Notes under the pieces: generated by a model
The model's database searches: none
What the model saw: the letters and a program-made list of their open reading frames with translations, nothing else
Told to the model about the DNA's origin: nothing
Made by a program: the position numbers and the translations under genes
Shown here: positions 40,467 through 50,001 of the stretch, piece by piece
How the letters are laid out: each line of letters begins with the position of its first letter
How positions within the stretch are numbered: position 1 is the first letter of the stretch
Origin: Balneolales bacterium ANBcel1
GTDB taxonomy: Bacteria; Bacteroidota; Rhodothermia; Balneolales; Natronogracilivirgulaceae
Direction: 5' to 3'
NCBI GenBank assembly: GCA_029688905.1
Contig: JARULB010000003.1
Location: 393,621-457,620 of the forward strand
DNA: 64,000 nt

Positions 40467-41938
40467 GCAAAAAGAAAGAAGCCAGGGAAAAGTTCAAAAA
40501 AATCATGCCCATGAAGCCCCGGGAGCGGATGCAGATCCCGCGGCATCTGCCTCTTGAGCAGAAACCGGAGTGCCGGATCGAGAACTTCGCCGAGGTATCG
40601 AACGGATTTAATGTGGAGCTGGCAGCCGAGGAGGCGCTCCGCTGTCTGGAGTGCAACGATCCGGTGTGCATGCAGGGGTGTCCGGTTAATGTGGATATCC
40701 GGTCATTTATCGGAATGGTCTACCAGAAGGACTATCAGGGGGCCATCAACAAAATACGAGAGTCCAACTACCTGCCGGCGATATGCGGGCGTGTTTGTCC
40801 GCAGGAAAGCCTGTGCGAAAGTGTCTGCCTGGTAGGGAAGAAAAACGAACCGCTGGCCATCGGCAAGCTGGAGCGTTTTGTTGCCGACTACGAGCTGAAA
40901 AACGGAGGATTTACCCCGCCGCAGAAAGCGGAAGCGAAGGGACAGAGCGTGGCGGTCGTCGGATCGGGTCCGGGCGGACTCACCGTGTCGGCCGAGCTGG
41001 CACGCATGGGCTATGACGTCACCATTTTTGAGGCACTTCATGAAGCCGGCGGCGTACTCAAGTTCGGTATCCCGGAATTTCGTCTGCCGAAACACATTGT
41101 TGACGCCGAAATTGACCGGGTCAAGGCCCTTGGCGTCAAAATAGAGACCAATGTGATCATCGGCCGCACCCTCACCATCGATGAGCTTTTTGATGAGATG
41201 GGATTTGAAGCCGTCTATCTCGGGACCGGCGCCGGATCCCCGAGATTCCTGAACATCCCCGGTGAAAACCTGAGCGATGTCTATTCCGCCAGTGAGCTGC
41301 TTACCAGGGTCAATTTGATGAAAGCGTACAAGTTTCCGGAATATGACACGCCGCTCAAGCTGGGCAGGCGCGTTGCGGTTATCGGAGGCGGTGATGTGGC
41401 GATGGATGCGGTGCGCACGTCCAAGCGGTTTCATCCCGAGAAAACGATTCTGCTGTACCGGCGGTCCAGGGAGGAAATGCCGGCCCGTGCCGAAGAGGTG
41501 CATCACGCCGAAGAGGAAGGCATTGAATTCCACTATCTGACCAACCCCGTGCGCATTCATGGTAATGAGGACGGCAGTGTTCGTGCCATTGAGTGTCAGA
41601 AAATGGAGCTGGGTGAGCCCGATGAGCAGGGGCGGCGACGGCCGGTGCCGGTAAAGGACTCGAATTTCATGATGGAGGTGGATACCGTCATCGTTGCCAT
41701 CGGTCAAAGTCCGAATCCCATCATCCAGCAGACCACACCCGGACTGGAGACTTCCAAATGGGGTACCATTATCGTGGATGAGCATGGCGCCACCAGCCGC
41801 AAGGGCGTTTTTGCCGGGGGGGATATCTCCCGCGGCGGAGCCACCGTGATTCAGGCGGTTGCCGACGGCAAGCTGGCCTCCCGTTCCATCGACAGCTATC
41901 TGGCTTCCGTGAGGGAGGAGCGATCTACAAAAGCGTAA
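40463..41938 (+). CDS. gltA: NADPH-dependent glutamate synthase small-subunit-like protein (NfnB/GltA)
   Basis: Predicted iron-sulfur flavoprotein, 491 aa. The N-terminal cysteine clusters (RCLECNDPVCMQGCPVNVDI and ICGRVCPQESLCESVC) would hold two [4Fe-4S] clusters. Two dinucleotide sites follow: VVGSGPGGLTVSAELA for FAD and AVIGGGDVAMDAVRTS for NADPH. No glutamate synthase large subunit is adjacent; instead the gene is translationally coupled (ATGA) to the NfnA-like subunit, so an NfnB-type role is more likely than glutamate synthesis. It converges on the transhydrogenase operon 72 bases away. Confidence 0.88.
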   Translation: MSKKKEAREKFKKIMPMKPRERMQIPRHLPLEQKPECRIENFAEVSNGFNVELAAEEALRCLECNDPVCMQGCPVNVDIRSFIGMVYQKDYQGAINKIRESNYLPAICGRVCPQESLCESVCLVGKKNEPLAIGKLERFVADYELKNGGFTPPQKAEAKGQSVAVVGSGPGGLTVSAELARMGYDVTIFEALHEAGGVLKFGIPEFRLPKHIVDAEIDRVKALGVKIETNVIIGRTLTIDELFDEMGFEAVYLGTGAGSPRFLNIPGENLSDVYSASELLTRVNLMKAYKFPEYDTPLKLGRRVAVIGGGDVAMDAVRTSKRFHPEKTILLYRRSREEMPARAEEVHHAEEEGIEFHYLTNPVRIHGNEDGSVRAIECQKMELGEPDEQGRRRPVPVKDSNFMMEVDTVIVAIGQSPNPIIQQTTPGLETSKWGTIIVDEHGATSRKGVFAGGDISRGGATVIQAVADGKLASRSIDSYLASVREERSTKA

Positions 41939-42010
41939 GCCGACTGCCGCCAGGCGGTCCGCAGCGAATGAGCCAAAGATGCCGCCGGATGTCGGGTGGA
42001 GTGAAGCAGC

Positions 42011-43435
42011 CTACAGCTCTTTCAGCGCCTGCAGCAGCCGGGAGAGAGATGCCTTGGCATCACCGAAGAACATATAGCTGTTTTCGCCATAGAAGAGCTG
42101 GTTGTCGATTCCTGCAAAGCCGGGGTTCAGGCTTCGCTTGAAAACGACGACCGATCGAGCCTCGTCCACATTCAGAATTGGCATGCCGTAAATCGGACTC
42201 CCGGAGTTGTTGCGGGCATCGGGATTCACTACATCATTGGCCCCGATCACAAGTACCACATCCGTTTTTTGAAACTCCTTGTTGATTTCATCCATGTCAA
42301 ACAGCTGGGGGTAAGGCACATTGGCTTCCGCCAGCAATACGTTCATGTGACCGGGCATGCGGCCGGCAACCGGATGAATTCCGTAGCGGATATCCACGCC
42401 TTTTGATTCCAGCACATCGGCGACTTCCCGGATGACATGCTGCGCCTGGGCGACCGCGAGTCCGTAGCCGGGCACAATGACCACCCGTTTGGCATAAGCG
42501 GTCATCACCGAAAGGTCTTCGGCGGTAACTTCCTTGACGGATTTGCCAGTCCCGTTGCTGCTTCCGGTCCCGCCGCTGGCATCAGATCCGAAGGCCCCGA
42601 AAAGAACGTTTACCAGAGGCCGGTTCATGGCTTTGCACATGATCATGGTGAGGATGAATCCGGCAGCGCCCACCAGTGTTCCACTCACAATCAGCAGGTT
42701 GTTGTTCAGGACGAATCCGGTGGCGGACGCGGCCAGACCGGTCAGGGAGTTGAGAAGCGAGATGACCACAGGCATATCGGCGCCTCCGATCGGAAGCACC
42801 ATGAGAATTCCCAGCAGCAGGGCGATACCGGCGATCACAAGGAAATACGTCGTATTGTCGGCGTCCAGGACAAACAGCACGGCGCACACCAGCACGCCCG
42901 CGAAAATAACGGAGTTGACCACCTTGTATCCGGCATAAACCAGCGGACTTCCGCCAATAAGCCCCTTTAGCTTACCGAACGCGATCAGGCTGCCGGTGAA
43001 CGTGAGTGACCCGATAAACAGGGAAATGACCATCGTCACCAGTTCGTAACCGACAAAGGGGCTTTCGACCATGGAAAGCCGGAAATATTCGCCGCTGGCG
43101 ACCATCGCGGAGGCGGCGCCTCCAAACCCGTTGAACAGGGATACCAGTTCGGGCATCGAGGTCATTTTAACTCTGCGGGCAAGTACGGCTCCTATCACGG
43201 ATCCGATCACAATACCGGCCACAATGAATTGGAAGGAGACGATCTCCCGGTCAAAGAGGGTAACGGCCACGCCGATGAACATACCCAGCGAGGCGAGCAG
43301 GTTTCCGGAGCGGGCGGTAGCCGGCGAGCTCAGGCGCTTCACACCCAGGATGAACAGCACCGAGGCAAGCAGGTAGGCCAGCTGAATGGTATTCGGGATA
43401 TAGCCGGAGAGGGCTTCAGGTACCAGTGGATTCAT
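42011..43435 (-). CDS. pntB: NAD(P) transhydrogenase subunit beta
   Basis: Predicted membrane subunit of the proton-translocating nicotinamide nucleotide transhydrogenase, 474 aa. About nine hydrophobic segments precede a cytoplasmic NADP-binding domain with VPGYGLAVAQAQH, GIHPVAGRMPGHMNVLLAEA and VIGANDVVNP. It makes NADPH from NADH using the proton gradient. It overlaps pntA2 by 4 bases. The three-gene split (alpha-1, alpha-2, beta) is one of the known arrangements of this enzyme. Confidence 0.95.
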   Translation of the reverse strand: MNPLVPEALSGYIPNTIQLAYLLASVLFILGVKRLSSPATARSGNLLASLGMFIGVAVTLFDREIVSFQFIVAGIVIGSVIGAVLARRVKMTSMPELVSLFNGFGGAASAMVASGEYFRLSMVESPFVGYELVTMVISLFIGSLTFTGSLIAFGKLKGLIGGSPLVYAGYKVVNSVIFAGVLVCAVLFVLDADNTTYFLVIAGIALLLGILMVLPIGGADMPVVISLLNSLTGLAASATGFVLNNNLLIVSGTLVGAAGFILTMIMCKAMNRPLVNVLFGAFGSDASGGTGSSNGTGKSVKEVTAEDLSVMTAYAKRVVIVPGYGLAVAQAQHVIREVADVLESKGVDIRYGIHPVAGRMPGHMNVLLAEANVPYPQLFDMDEINKEFQKTDVVLVIGANDVVNPDARNNSGSPIYGMPILNVDEARSVVVFKRSLNPGFAGIDNQLFYGENSYMFFGDAKASLSRLLQALKEL

Positions 43436-43722
43436 TGTTCATCCCCCTTCTTTTTAAACATTTCCAGCATGCGGTCGGTGACCATGAACCCGCCGACAAC
43501 GTTAATGGTGGCAAAGATGATGGCCAGAAAGCCGATATAGCAGGTGATGTTGCAGACAACATGGCTGGCAACCAGCAACGCTCCGACCAGTGTGATGCCG
43601 GAGATGGCATTGGCCCCGGACATCAACGGCGTGTGCAGGGTCGGAGGCACCTTGGAGATCACCTCGAAACCGACGAAAGCCGCCAGTATAAAGATGAAGA
43701 GGTTTACAATGAGTGTTTCCAT
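43432..43722 (-). CDS. pntA2: NAD(P) transhydrogenase subunit alpha, part 2 (membrane)
   Basis: Predicted 96-aa membrane subunit with three hydrophobic helices: LIVNLFIFILAAFVGFEVIS, SGITLVGALLVASHV and FLAIIFATINVVGGF. The segment VPPTLHTPLMSGANAISGI is the conserved core of the transhydrogenase alpha membrane part. It lies between pntA1 (144 bases upstream) and pntB (4-base overlap). Confidence 0.93.
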   Translation of the reverse strand: METLIVNLFIFILAAFVGFEVISKVPPTLHTPLMSGANAISGITLVGALLVASHVVCNITCYIGFLAIIFATINVVGGFMVTDRMLEMFKKKGDEQ

Positions 43723-43866
43723 GAAGGTTTGTGATGTTTTGTGATATATCCCAATGCGGTTGTAACCGGAATCCGCCTGCTGTCGATGGCTGCGGTGAAA
43801 AACCTGAAAACGTCCACAGTTTGTGGCGGAAAGTGAATCCCCAGATCCCCAGGGAGACGGGGTTCG

Positions 43867-44988
43867 CTATACAAGCAGAGAGCTGACTACCTTGCCCTGA
43901 TGGGTGATGGTCGCCTGACCGGTGATTTCGTCATCGAAGTCCAGATGGAGCTCGCCGTCTTTTACAAGATGCATGAGAAGCGCCTGGATGGTTTTGGCGT
44001 AGAGCTGTGAGGCGTGAATGGGCATGGCCGCGGGGAGGTTCAGCGGTCCCCGAATAATCACCCCGTTGTCGGAAAAGAAGTCTTCGCCGGGCCTGGTGAT
44101 TTCACAGTTCCCCCCCTGCTCCGCCGCAAGATCTACGATGACGGCACCGGGCTGCATGTCCGCTACCATCTCGGCTGTGATGAGCGTTGGTGCAGGCTTG
44201 CCCGGAACAAGGGCAGTGGTAATGACCAGGTCGGTTTTTTGGATATGCTTGTGGAGCATTTCCCGCTGCTTATTCTGGGCTTCCCGGCTGATCTCCTTCG
44301 CATATCCTCCCCTGGTCTCTGTATCCTTCTCTTCCAGGGGGATGTCGATAAATGTAGCGCCGAGACTTTCGACCTGCTCCTTGACGGCGGGCCTTACGTC
44401 AAACGCTTCAACCACGGCTCCCAGGCGACGGGCTGTGGCAATGGCCTGGAGTCCGGCTACCCCGGCTCCCAATACCAGGACCTTCGCCGGGGCAATGGTC
44501 CCAGCAGCCGTAACCAGCATGGGCAAATACTTTCCCAGGGCATTGGCTCCCAGCAGAACCGCCTTGTACCCGGCAATGGAACTCATGGCGCTGAGCGCAT
44601 CCATCTTTTGCGCACGGCTGATTCTGGGCAGGGCTTCCATGCCCACGGCGGTTATTTCGGCTTCCTGCAGTTTTTCAACCAGCGCCTGATCGGACAGTGC
44701 CCACAGTAGCGCAATTAAAACGGTGCCCGGCTTCATCAGGGCGATCTCCTCCTCATCCGGCTTCCGGACTTTCAGTACGACATTCGCACCGCTAAAGAGG
44801 TCCTCTTTGCCGGCTATCACTTTGGCACCCGCCTTTTCATAATCGGCATCGGTAAAAGAGGACTGCATTCCGGCCCCTTTTTCGATGGCCACTTCCAGTC
44901 CGTCTGATACAATGTTTGATACAACAGACGGGGTTAGGGCGACCCTGGTTTCCCCGTCGGCCGTCTCTTTTGGAACGGCAATTTTCAC
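43867..44988 (-). CDS. pntA1: NAD(P) transhydrogenase subunit alpha, part 1 (NAD-binding)
   Basis: Predicted soluble NAD(H)-binding subunit, 373 aa, of the alanine dehydrogenase/PntA fold. Typical features are the N-terminal IAVPKETADGETRVALTP, the Rossmann loop LVLGAGVAGLQAIATARRLG and the mobile-loop region TTALVPGKPAP. The start is GTG at 44988 with a good Shine-Dalgarno (AGGAG, complementary to 44997-45001). A Bacteroidetes-type promoter lies about 45 bases upstream. First gene of the pntA1-pntA2-pntB operon. Confidence 0.95.
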   Translation of the reverse strand: MKIAVPKETADGETRVALTPSVVSNIVSDGLEVAIEKGAGMQSSFTDADYEKAGAKVIAGKEDLFSGANVVLKVRKPDEEEIALMKPGTVLIALLWALSDQALVEKLQEAEITAVGMEALPRISRAQKMDALSAMSSIAGYKAVLLGANALGKYLPMLVTAAGTIAPAKVLVLGAGVAGLQAIATARRLGAVVEAFDVRPAVKEQVESLGATFIDIPLEEKDTETRGGYAKEISREAQNKQREMLHKHIQKTDLVITTALVPGKPAPTLITAEMVADMQPGAVIVDLAAEQGGNCEITRPGEDFFSDNGVIIRGPLNLPAAMPIHASQLYAKTIQALLMHLVKDGELHLDFDDEITGQATITHQGKVVSSLLV

Positions 44989-45029
44989 AGCCTTTACTCC
45001 TCACAGATAGAGTTCATAAAAAGTTGCAC

Positions 45030-45060
45030 CAAACATACTTAAATGTTTACTAATAGAAAA
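45030..45060 (-). promoter_or_regulatory. Candidate promoter of the pnt operon
   Basis: On the minus strand, TATGTTTG (complement of 45030-45037) matches TAnnTTTG exactly. A TTTT element (45057-45060) lies 19 bases upstream, in place of the usual TTTG. The predicted transcript start is roughly 35 bases before the pntA1 GTG. Confidence 0.55.
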
Positions 45061-45152
45061 GGTTCATGTTGATGCGCCTGGAACGGATATTCTGTTGATT
45101 ATTAACAAGTTCCCCAAAAACGGAAAAGCGTTTTTCCCGTATCTGGAAGGTG

Positions 45153-45183
45153 TTGATAATGGCGGGAAACATATATATATTTG
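45153..45183 (+). promoter_or_regulatory. Candidate promoter of trxB
   Basis: TTG (45153-45155), a 20-base spacer and TATATTTG (45176-45183) fit the Bacteroidetes TTG-N19-21-TAnnTTTG promoter well. It would give trxB a leader of about 200 bases. Confidence 0.55.
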
Positions 45184-45393
45184 TATATATAAAACAGGGC
45201 AGCGGTTCATTCGAAAAAGAAAAATCAAAGTGATACCTTTTCCTGTGGAGCCAGATTGCTGAATCGGCCGGTTTTTCGGGTTGCGGTTATCCGGGGCCGG
45301 GCGGCCGGTTGGTTTGGTTACGCGGAGCCGGGTGGATGCGGATGAATGGCTGCCAAAACACAACATAATGCACGACATTTGAAGAGCAGACAT

Positions 45394-46371
45394 ATGGAAG
45401 ATATAGCAGGAAAAACAATGGAAGTGGTGATCGTGGGTAGCGGTCCGGCCGGACTCACAGCCGCTTTGTACGCCGCCAGGGCGGATCTGAAGCCGCTTGT
45501 ACTGGAGGGACCGGAACCGGGCGGGCAGCTGACCACTACAACCGATGTCGAGAATTTTCCCGGATATCCCGAAGGGGTGATGGGTCCCAAAATGATGGAT
45601 GACTTCCGGCAGCAGGCATCGCGTTTTGGCGCCGACTGCCGCTGGGGTACAGTGAGCTCCATCGATTTTGAGAAACGGCCGTTCAGGGTGACAATCGATG
45701 AAAAAACCGACGTTTTCGCAAAAGCCCTGATCGTGTCTACCGGGGCATCCGCCCGGTGGCTGGGTCTGGATAGCGAACAGCGATTGCGCGGCCACGGTGT
45801 GTCTGCGTGCGCAACCTGCGACGGAGCCTTTTTCCGGAATCAACATGTGGTGATTGTCGGAGGCGGCGATACCGCAATGGAAGAGGCGCAATTTTTAACA
45901 AAGTTCGCATCCAAAGTAACGTTACTGCACCGCCGCGATGAGCTGCGGGCCTCCAAAATCATGCAGAAGCGCACCCTGTCCAACCCGAAGGTGGAGGTGA
46001 TGTGGAATACGGTACTGGACGAAGTAATGGGTGACAAGGTTGTGGAGGGCGTCAAAGTGAAGAATGTAAATACAGGTGAGGTTTCTGTGCTGGAGGATGT
46101 TACAGGCGTCTTTCTTGCCATCGGGCACAAGCCGAACACGGATCTGTTTAAGGGAGTGCTTGATATGGACGAAACCGGATACATTCAGACCCGCCCCAAA
46201 AGCACTTACACCAATGTTCCGGGAATTTTTGCCTGCGGCGATGCCCAGGACAAGGACTACAGACAGGCGGTTACCGCAGCGGGAACCGGATGTATGGCCG
46301 CCATAGATGCCGAACGCTGGCTTGCGGATCAGGAGGAAGAAGCAAAAGAGACCGCCGGAGCCTCCTCGTAG
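45394..46371 (+). CDS. trxB: Thioredoxin reductase
   Basis: Predicted NADPH-dependent flavoprotein that keeps thioredoxin reduced, 325 aa from the ATG at 45394. The FAD loop is VVIVGSGPAGLTAALYAARA, the redox-active disulfide is in SACATCDGAFF (C139 and C142), and the NADPH loop is VIVGGGDTAMEEA. The frame is open upstream to 45346, but a GAAGAG lies 8 bases before 45394; a later ATG at 45418 is also possible. Its position next to the transhydrogenase and NfnAB-like genes places three NADPH-related systems together. Confidence 0.95.
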   Translation: MEDIAGKTMEVVIVGSGPAGLTAALYAARADLKPLVLEGPEPGGQLTTTTDVENFPGYPEGVMGPKMMDDFRQQASRFGADCRWGTVSSIDFEKRPFRVTIDEKTDVFAKALIVSTGASARWLGLDSEQRLRGHGVSACATCDGAFFRNQHVVIVGGGDTAMEEAQFLTKFASKVTLLHRRDELRASKIMQKRTLSNPKVEVMWNTVLDEVMGDKVVEGVKVKNVNTGEVSVLEDVTGVFLAIGHKPNTDLFKGVLDMDETGYIQTRPKSTYTNVPGIFACGDAQDKDYRQAVTAAGTGCMAAIDAERWLADQEEEAKETAGASS

Positions 46372-46628
46372 GGGCCTTTTGGCGGTACAGCGCGTGCCGG
46401 TTTGCGCAACTTCCCGGTTGCGTTGTGCCCTGTCGTAAGGGTGTCCGGCGGCAAAAATTGCGGTTTTTTTCGGCCTTTGGATGAACGCGCCCGTTTTTCC
46501 GGCAGTTCGTCTGTCGCAGGGGTCTCATCGCGCGAAATCCGGGATGAGTTGCGCCCGGTTGCAGTGGCGCTTAGTTACAGGTGATTGAAACGAGGAGGGG
46601 TTGGCTGAAAAAAAAGCCCACTTGCGGT
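46372..46628. other. Convergent gap, trxB / DUF4342 gene
   Basis: About 260 bases with several GC-rich imperfect palindromes and a run of seven T residues near 46465. No stem strong enough to call a terminator and no gene was found. Confidence 0.4.
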
Positions 46629-47021
46629 CTAATCACCCTGCGGGTCAATGATTTCGAAATCGGTTTCAATTTCAAAAGGGTCATTGCCGGTACCGGATCT
46701 GTGCCGAAAGCGCTCCGGGTCAGGGTTGTCCGACAGCTCGTTTTCAATGAGTCGGTAGCGCCTGCCGGAAGAACGTTCAACGACTATCCGGGCATCCCGG
46801 GCAAAAAAGGCAAAAGCGGCAATCGAAGAGAGAATCGGTGCCAGGGCAAAAGCGCCGCCGACACCAACCATGCCGACTGAAAGAGGGATATCGAACAAGA
46901 TTTCATCCCGGCTGTTTTTAATGACCAGCCGGCGGACATTGCCCTCACGAAGGATGTCACGGACCCGGTCGACCAGCTCCCTGCCGGAAACGCGGAATTC
47001 CTGAACAAGATCATGTGCCAT
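46629..47021 (-). CDS. DUF4342 domain protein
   Basis: A 130-aa protein matching the DUF4342 pattern: VSGRELVDRVRDILREGNVRRLVIKNS at the start, then LFDIPLSVGMVGVGGAFALAPIL, which is hydrophobic and may associate with the membrane. A charged C-terminal tail follows (about residues 80-130) that is not part of the domain. The function is unknown. The start is supported by an AGGAG complement 7 bases upstream. It is divergent from the YifB gene and converges with trxB. Confidence 0.75.
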   Translation of the reverse strand: MAHDLVQEFRVSGRELVDRVRDILREGNVRRLVIKNSRDEILFDIPLSVGMVGVGGAFALAPILSSIAAFAFFARDARIVVERSSGRRYRLIENELSDNPDPERFRHRSGTGNDPFEIETDFEIIDPQGD

Positions 47022-47169
47022 GTTGCGACTCCTGTGTGGTTAGGTGATGGGCTGATAATCGAATGTGAAGTGGTTTTGTAATTTCGGGTACCGATACGTC
47101 CGAAGGGGTTCGTTTTTGTGATTCCGTTTGTAAGAGACCGCCGGCCTGTTTCTCTGTTACGGTAAAAAC

Positions 47170-47175
47170 GGAGGA
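47170..47175 (+). promoter_or_regulatory. Strong Shine-Dalgarno before the YifB gene
   Basis: GGAGGA lies 7 bases before the ATG at 47183. It stands out because most genes here have weak or no Shine-Dalgarno, and it fixes the start codon of this gene. Confidence 0.7.
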
Positions 47176-47182
47176 AAGATAC

Positions 47183-48724
47183 ATGCTGGCGCATGCCTAT
47201 TGTGCCTCTACCTTTGGGGTTGATGCGCATCTTATTGATGTGGAAACCAATAACGTGAATGGCCTGCCGCAATATTTTCTGGTTGGACTTCCGGACAGGG
47301 CGGTTAGCGAATCACGTGACCGGATTGAGGCTGCCATTCGAAACTGCGGGTTTGAAATGCCCCGGGGGCGCATAACGGTTAATCTTGCTCCTGCCAATCT
47401 GCCGAAGGAGGGCAGCTCATTTGACCTTCCCATTGCCGTTGGCTTGCTGGCCATGTCGCGCCAGATCAGTTCGGCCAAACTCAGCGACTCGCTGATACTC
47501 GGGGAGTTGTCGCTGGAAGGTACGCTGCGGCCGGTCAAGGGTGTCTTGCCGGTGACAATCGAGGCCAAAAACCGCGGTTTGCAAAACGTGTTAATTCCGA
47601 AAGCCAATGCAAGGGAAGCAGCCGTTATATCCGGTGTAGATGTGTACGGGTTTGATCATCTTTCGGATGTGATAAAATGGCTCAATGGCCAGTCCGGGGA
47701 AAGTGTTCCGGTAAGGGTGGATGTCAAGGCGCTGTTCAGGGAGGCGGACGGGGAGAATACGCTGGATTTCCGGGATGTGCGGGGGCAGGAGAACGTTCGA
47801 AGAGGAATGGAAGTGGCGGCCGCCGGCGGCCATAACATTATCATGATTGGTCCACCGGGTTCGGGTAAAACCATGATCGCCCGAAGGCTGGGGTCCATAC
47901 TGCCTCCTCTATCGGTAGATGAGGCGCTGGAAACAACCCGGATCCATTCCGTTGCAGGCCTGCTTTCGCGCGGCTCCTCTCTGGTGGTGCGTCGCCCGTT
48001 TCGCTCGCCGCATCATACCATTTCGGATGTGGCCCTGGTCGGGGGCGGAGGCATCCCGAAACCCGGTGAAATATCGCTTGCCCATAATGGTGTCCTTTTT
48101 CTGGATGAACTGCCGGAATTCCGGAAAAATGTGCTTGAGGTATTGCGGCAGCCCCTGGAGGATGGGTATGTGACGCTTTCCAGGGCACGAATGAGTATCA
48201 GCTACCCCTCCCGGTTCATGCTAATCGCATCCATGAATCCGTCACCGGGCGGTGACTGGTTTGACCCGGACAACCCGGGAAGCATCCGCCCGGAAGATGT
48301 ACAAAAATATATGGGCAGGGTGAGCGGGCCCTTGATGGATCGCATCGATCTTCACGTGGAGGTCAACAAGGTAAACTACGAGGAGCTTTCATCCAGGGAT
48401 AGCGCAGAGAGCTCCGCTTCAATCCGTCTCCGGGTCATTGAAGCAAGAAAAAGGCAGGATAACCGCCTGAAGAACCATCCCGGGATTCATAACAATGCAC
48501 AGATGCCAACGCGGCTGGTCAGGCGTTTCTGCGAACCGGATGCCGCCGGCCTTGGACTTTTGAAAAAAGCGATGTCAAAGCTCGGGCTTTCCGCCCGGGC
48601 CTATGACAGGATTCTGAAAGTCTCCCGAACCATAGCCGACCTGGAGGCGTCGGATGACATCCGGTCGCATCATGTGGCCGAGGCGGTGCAATACCGATCC
48701 CTTGACCGTTATCAGATGCGCTGA
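47183..48724 (+). CDS. comM: YifB/ComM-family Mg chelatase-like AAA+ ATPase
   Basis: Predicted 513-aa AAA+ protein. The N-terminal Lon-S16-like domain (about 1-165: GLPQYFLVGLPDRAVSESRDRIEAAIRNCG) precedes a Mg-chelatase-type ATPase with Walker A GPPGSGKTMIARRL and Walker B LFLDELPEF, then a C-terminal Mg_chelatase_C region (LSARAYDRILKVSRTIADL). In naturally competent bacteria ComM is a branch-migration helicase promoting integration of incoming DNA; the same role is plausible here. Its stop codon directly abuts the convergent queA stop. Confidence 0.92.
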   Translation: MLAHAYCASTFGVDAHLIDVETNNVNGLPQYFLVGLPDRAVSESRDRIEAAIRNCGFEMPRGRITVNLAPANLPKEGSSFDLPIAVGLLAMSRQISSAKLSDSLILGELSLEGTLRPVKGVLPVTIEAKNRGLQNVLIPKANAREAAVISGVDVYGFDHLSDVIKWLNGQSGESVPVRVDVKALFREADGENTLDFRDVRGQENVRRGMEVAAAGGHNIIMIGPPGSGKTMIARRLGSILPPLSVDEALETTRIHSVAGLLSRGSSLVVRRPFRSPHHTISDVALVGGGGIPKPGEISLAHNGVLFLDELPEFRKNVLEVLRQPLEDGYVTLSRARMSISYPSRFMLIASMNPSPGGDWFDPDNPGSIRPEDVQKYMGRVSGPLMDRIDLHVEVNKVNYEELSSRDSAESSASIRLRVIEARKRQDNRLKNHPGIHNNAQMPTRLVRRFCEPDAAGLGLLKKAMSKLGLSARAYDRILKVSRTIADLEASDDIRSHHVAEAVQYRSLDRYQMR

Positions 48725-49777
48725 TCAAAGCAGCAGCATGGCATCCCCAAAAGAATAAAACCGGTATTTTTGCCGGATGGCGTGGGAGTAGATTCTATGC
48801 ATTTCATCCACGCCGACAAAGGCGGAGATCATCATCAGCAGGGTGCTTTTCGGCAGGTGAAAGTTGGTGATGAGTGCATCTACGGCCTGGAACCGGTATC
48901 CCGGGGTGATGAATATGTCCGTTTCCCCTTCCGTGGCAGCGAAGTTGCGGAAGCGTTGGTGCGACCCGGTACCCTGAAGAGGAGCCTTGCCGGCAGATTC
49001 ACTGGCTACGGATTCCAGTACCCTGGCACTGGTAGTACCCACGGCAATAATGCGCTCCGCACTGCGAAGTCTGCCCGCCGCATCACCGGAGATGCGGTAC
49101 CATTCGGAATGCATGATGTGCTCATCCAGCCGGTTCGTCTTCACGGGGGCAAAGGTGCCGAGACCGACATGAAGCGTTATTTCGGCAATGTCAATGGACT
49201 TGCCGGAGAGAGCATCAAACACGCGATCTGTAAAATGGAGTCCGGCTGTTGGAGCGGCTTTGCTTCCGTCATCACGGGCAAAAATAGTCTGGTAACGCTC
49301 GGCGAGCTTTTCGTCGGGGCGGATGTAGGGGGGAAACGGGGTGTGACGATGGCTATCCAGCTGCGTTGAGTCGATGGGGACATTCAGCCGGATCGTTCGC
49401 TGGCCATCATCCGTTACAGAAAGGACTTCCGCCTGGACATTGGTTTCTGTCAGAGAGATTGAGCGGCCGGTTTTGAATATTTTGCCGGGCCTGACCAGAG
49501 CCTCTACGGTGTACGGATCTATCACACGGGTGATGAAAATCTCTCGTTTGCCAAACAGGAGGCGCGCTTTTTCCACCCGGGAGTTATTCAGGGTAAGGAC
49601 GGACCCGCCGGGAAGATAATCCGGAAGCCGGTGAAAAACATCGTCTGTGATGGATTGGTCGCTGCGGTTGTATACCAGCAGCCGGGCATGGTCTCTTGGT
49701 TCAGCAGGCTCCTGGGCAATCAGGGACTCCGGAAGGTCGTAATCAAAATCGGACAGGTGGTAGGTTTGTTTGCTCAT
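48725..49777 (-). CDS. queA: tRNA preQ1(34) S-adenosylmethionine ribosyltransferase-isomerase
   Basis: Predicted queuosine-pathway enzyme that transfers ribose from SAM to preQ1 in the tRNA wobble position, 350 aa. Family motifs include DYDLPESLIAQEPAEPRDHARLLV at the start, AAPTAGLHFTDRV, LHVGLGTFAPVKTNRLDEHIMHSEWY and TNFHLPKSTLLMMISAF. No other queuosine genes are in the window, but TrhO also acts at the wobble base. Confidence 0.95.
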   Translation of the reverse strand: MSKQTYHLSDFDYDLPESLIAQEPAEPRDHARLLVYNRSDQSITDDVFHRLPDYLPGGSVLTLNNSRVEKARLLFGKREIFITRVIDPYTVEALVRPGKIFKTGRSISLTETNVQAEVLSVTDDGQRTIRLNVPIDSTQLDSHRHTPFPPYIRPDEKLAERYQTIFARDDGSKAAPTAGLHFTDRVFDALSGKSIDIAEITLHVGLGTFAPVKTNRLDEHIMHSEWYRISGDAAGRLRSAERIIAVGTTSARVLESVASESAGKAPLQGTGSHQRFRNFAATEGETDIFITPGYRFQAVDALITNFHLPKSTLLMMISAFVGVDEMHRIYSHAIRQKYRFYSFGDAMLLL

Positions 49778-50001
49778 TTGAGAATTGATTCGGTATGTAA
49801 AACCCGGGATACGGTCGCCCGAAAGATAGAAAATTGTACTATTTTACGTTGCCAAAGTGCACAGGAGCCGGACTTGTGGAATAATTGCAACGTAGCATCT
49901 TTTCGATGCTGCGAGGGTGCTTGGATTCTGAGCGACAAGGCGGTATCCACAGCGAACGAACCCGGCTCGATAACCGGAATCATTTACAACAGGATTTACT
50001 C

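Larger units (their letters stand above)
44989..45393. other. Divergent promoter region, pnt operon / trxB
   Basis: About 400 bases, AT-rich near the pntA1 side. It holds one minus-strand promoter candidate for pnt (45030-45060) and one plus-strand promoter candidate for trxB (45153-45183). The trxB leader would be about 200 bases. No repeat-family copy is present. Confidence 0.65.

Noticed and set aside
40703..41785. 360-codon ORF on the minus strand
   Set aside because: Antisense to the NfnB/GltA-like gene, whose cysteine clusters and dinucleotide sites are intact.
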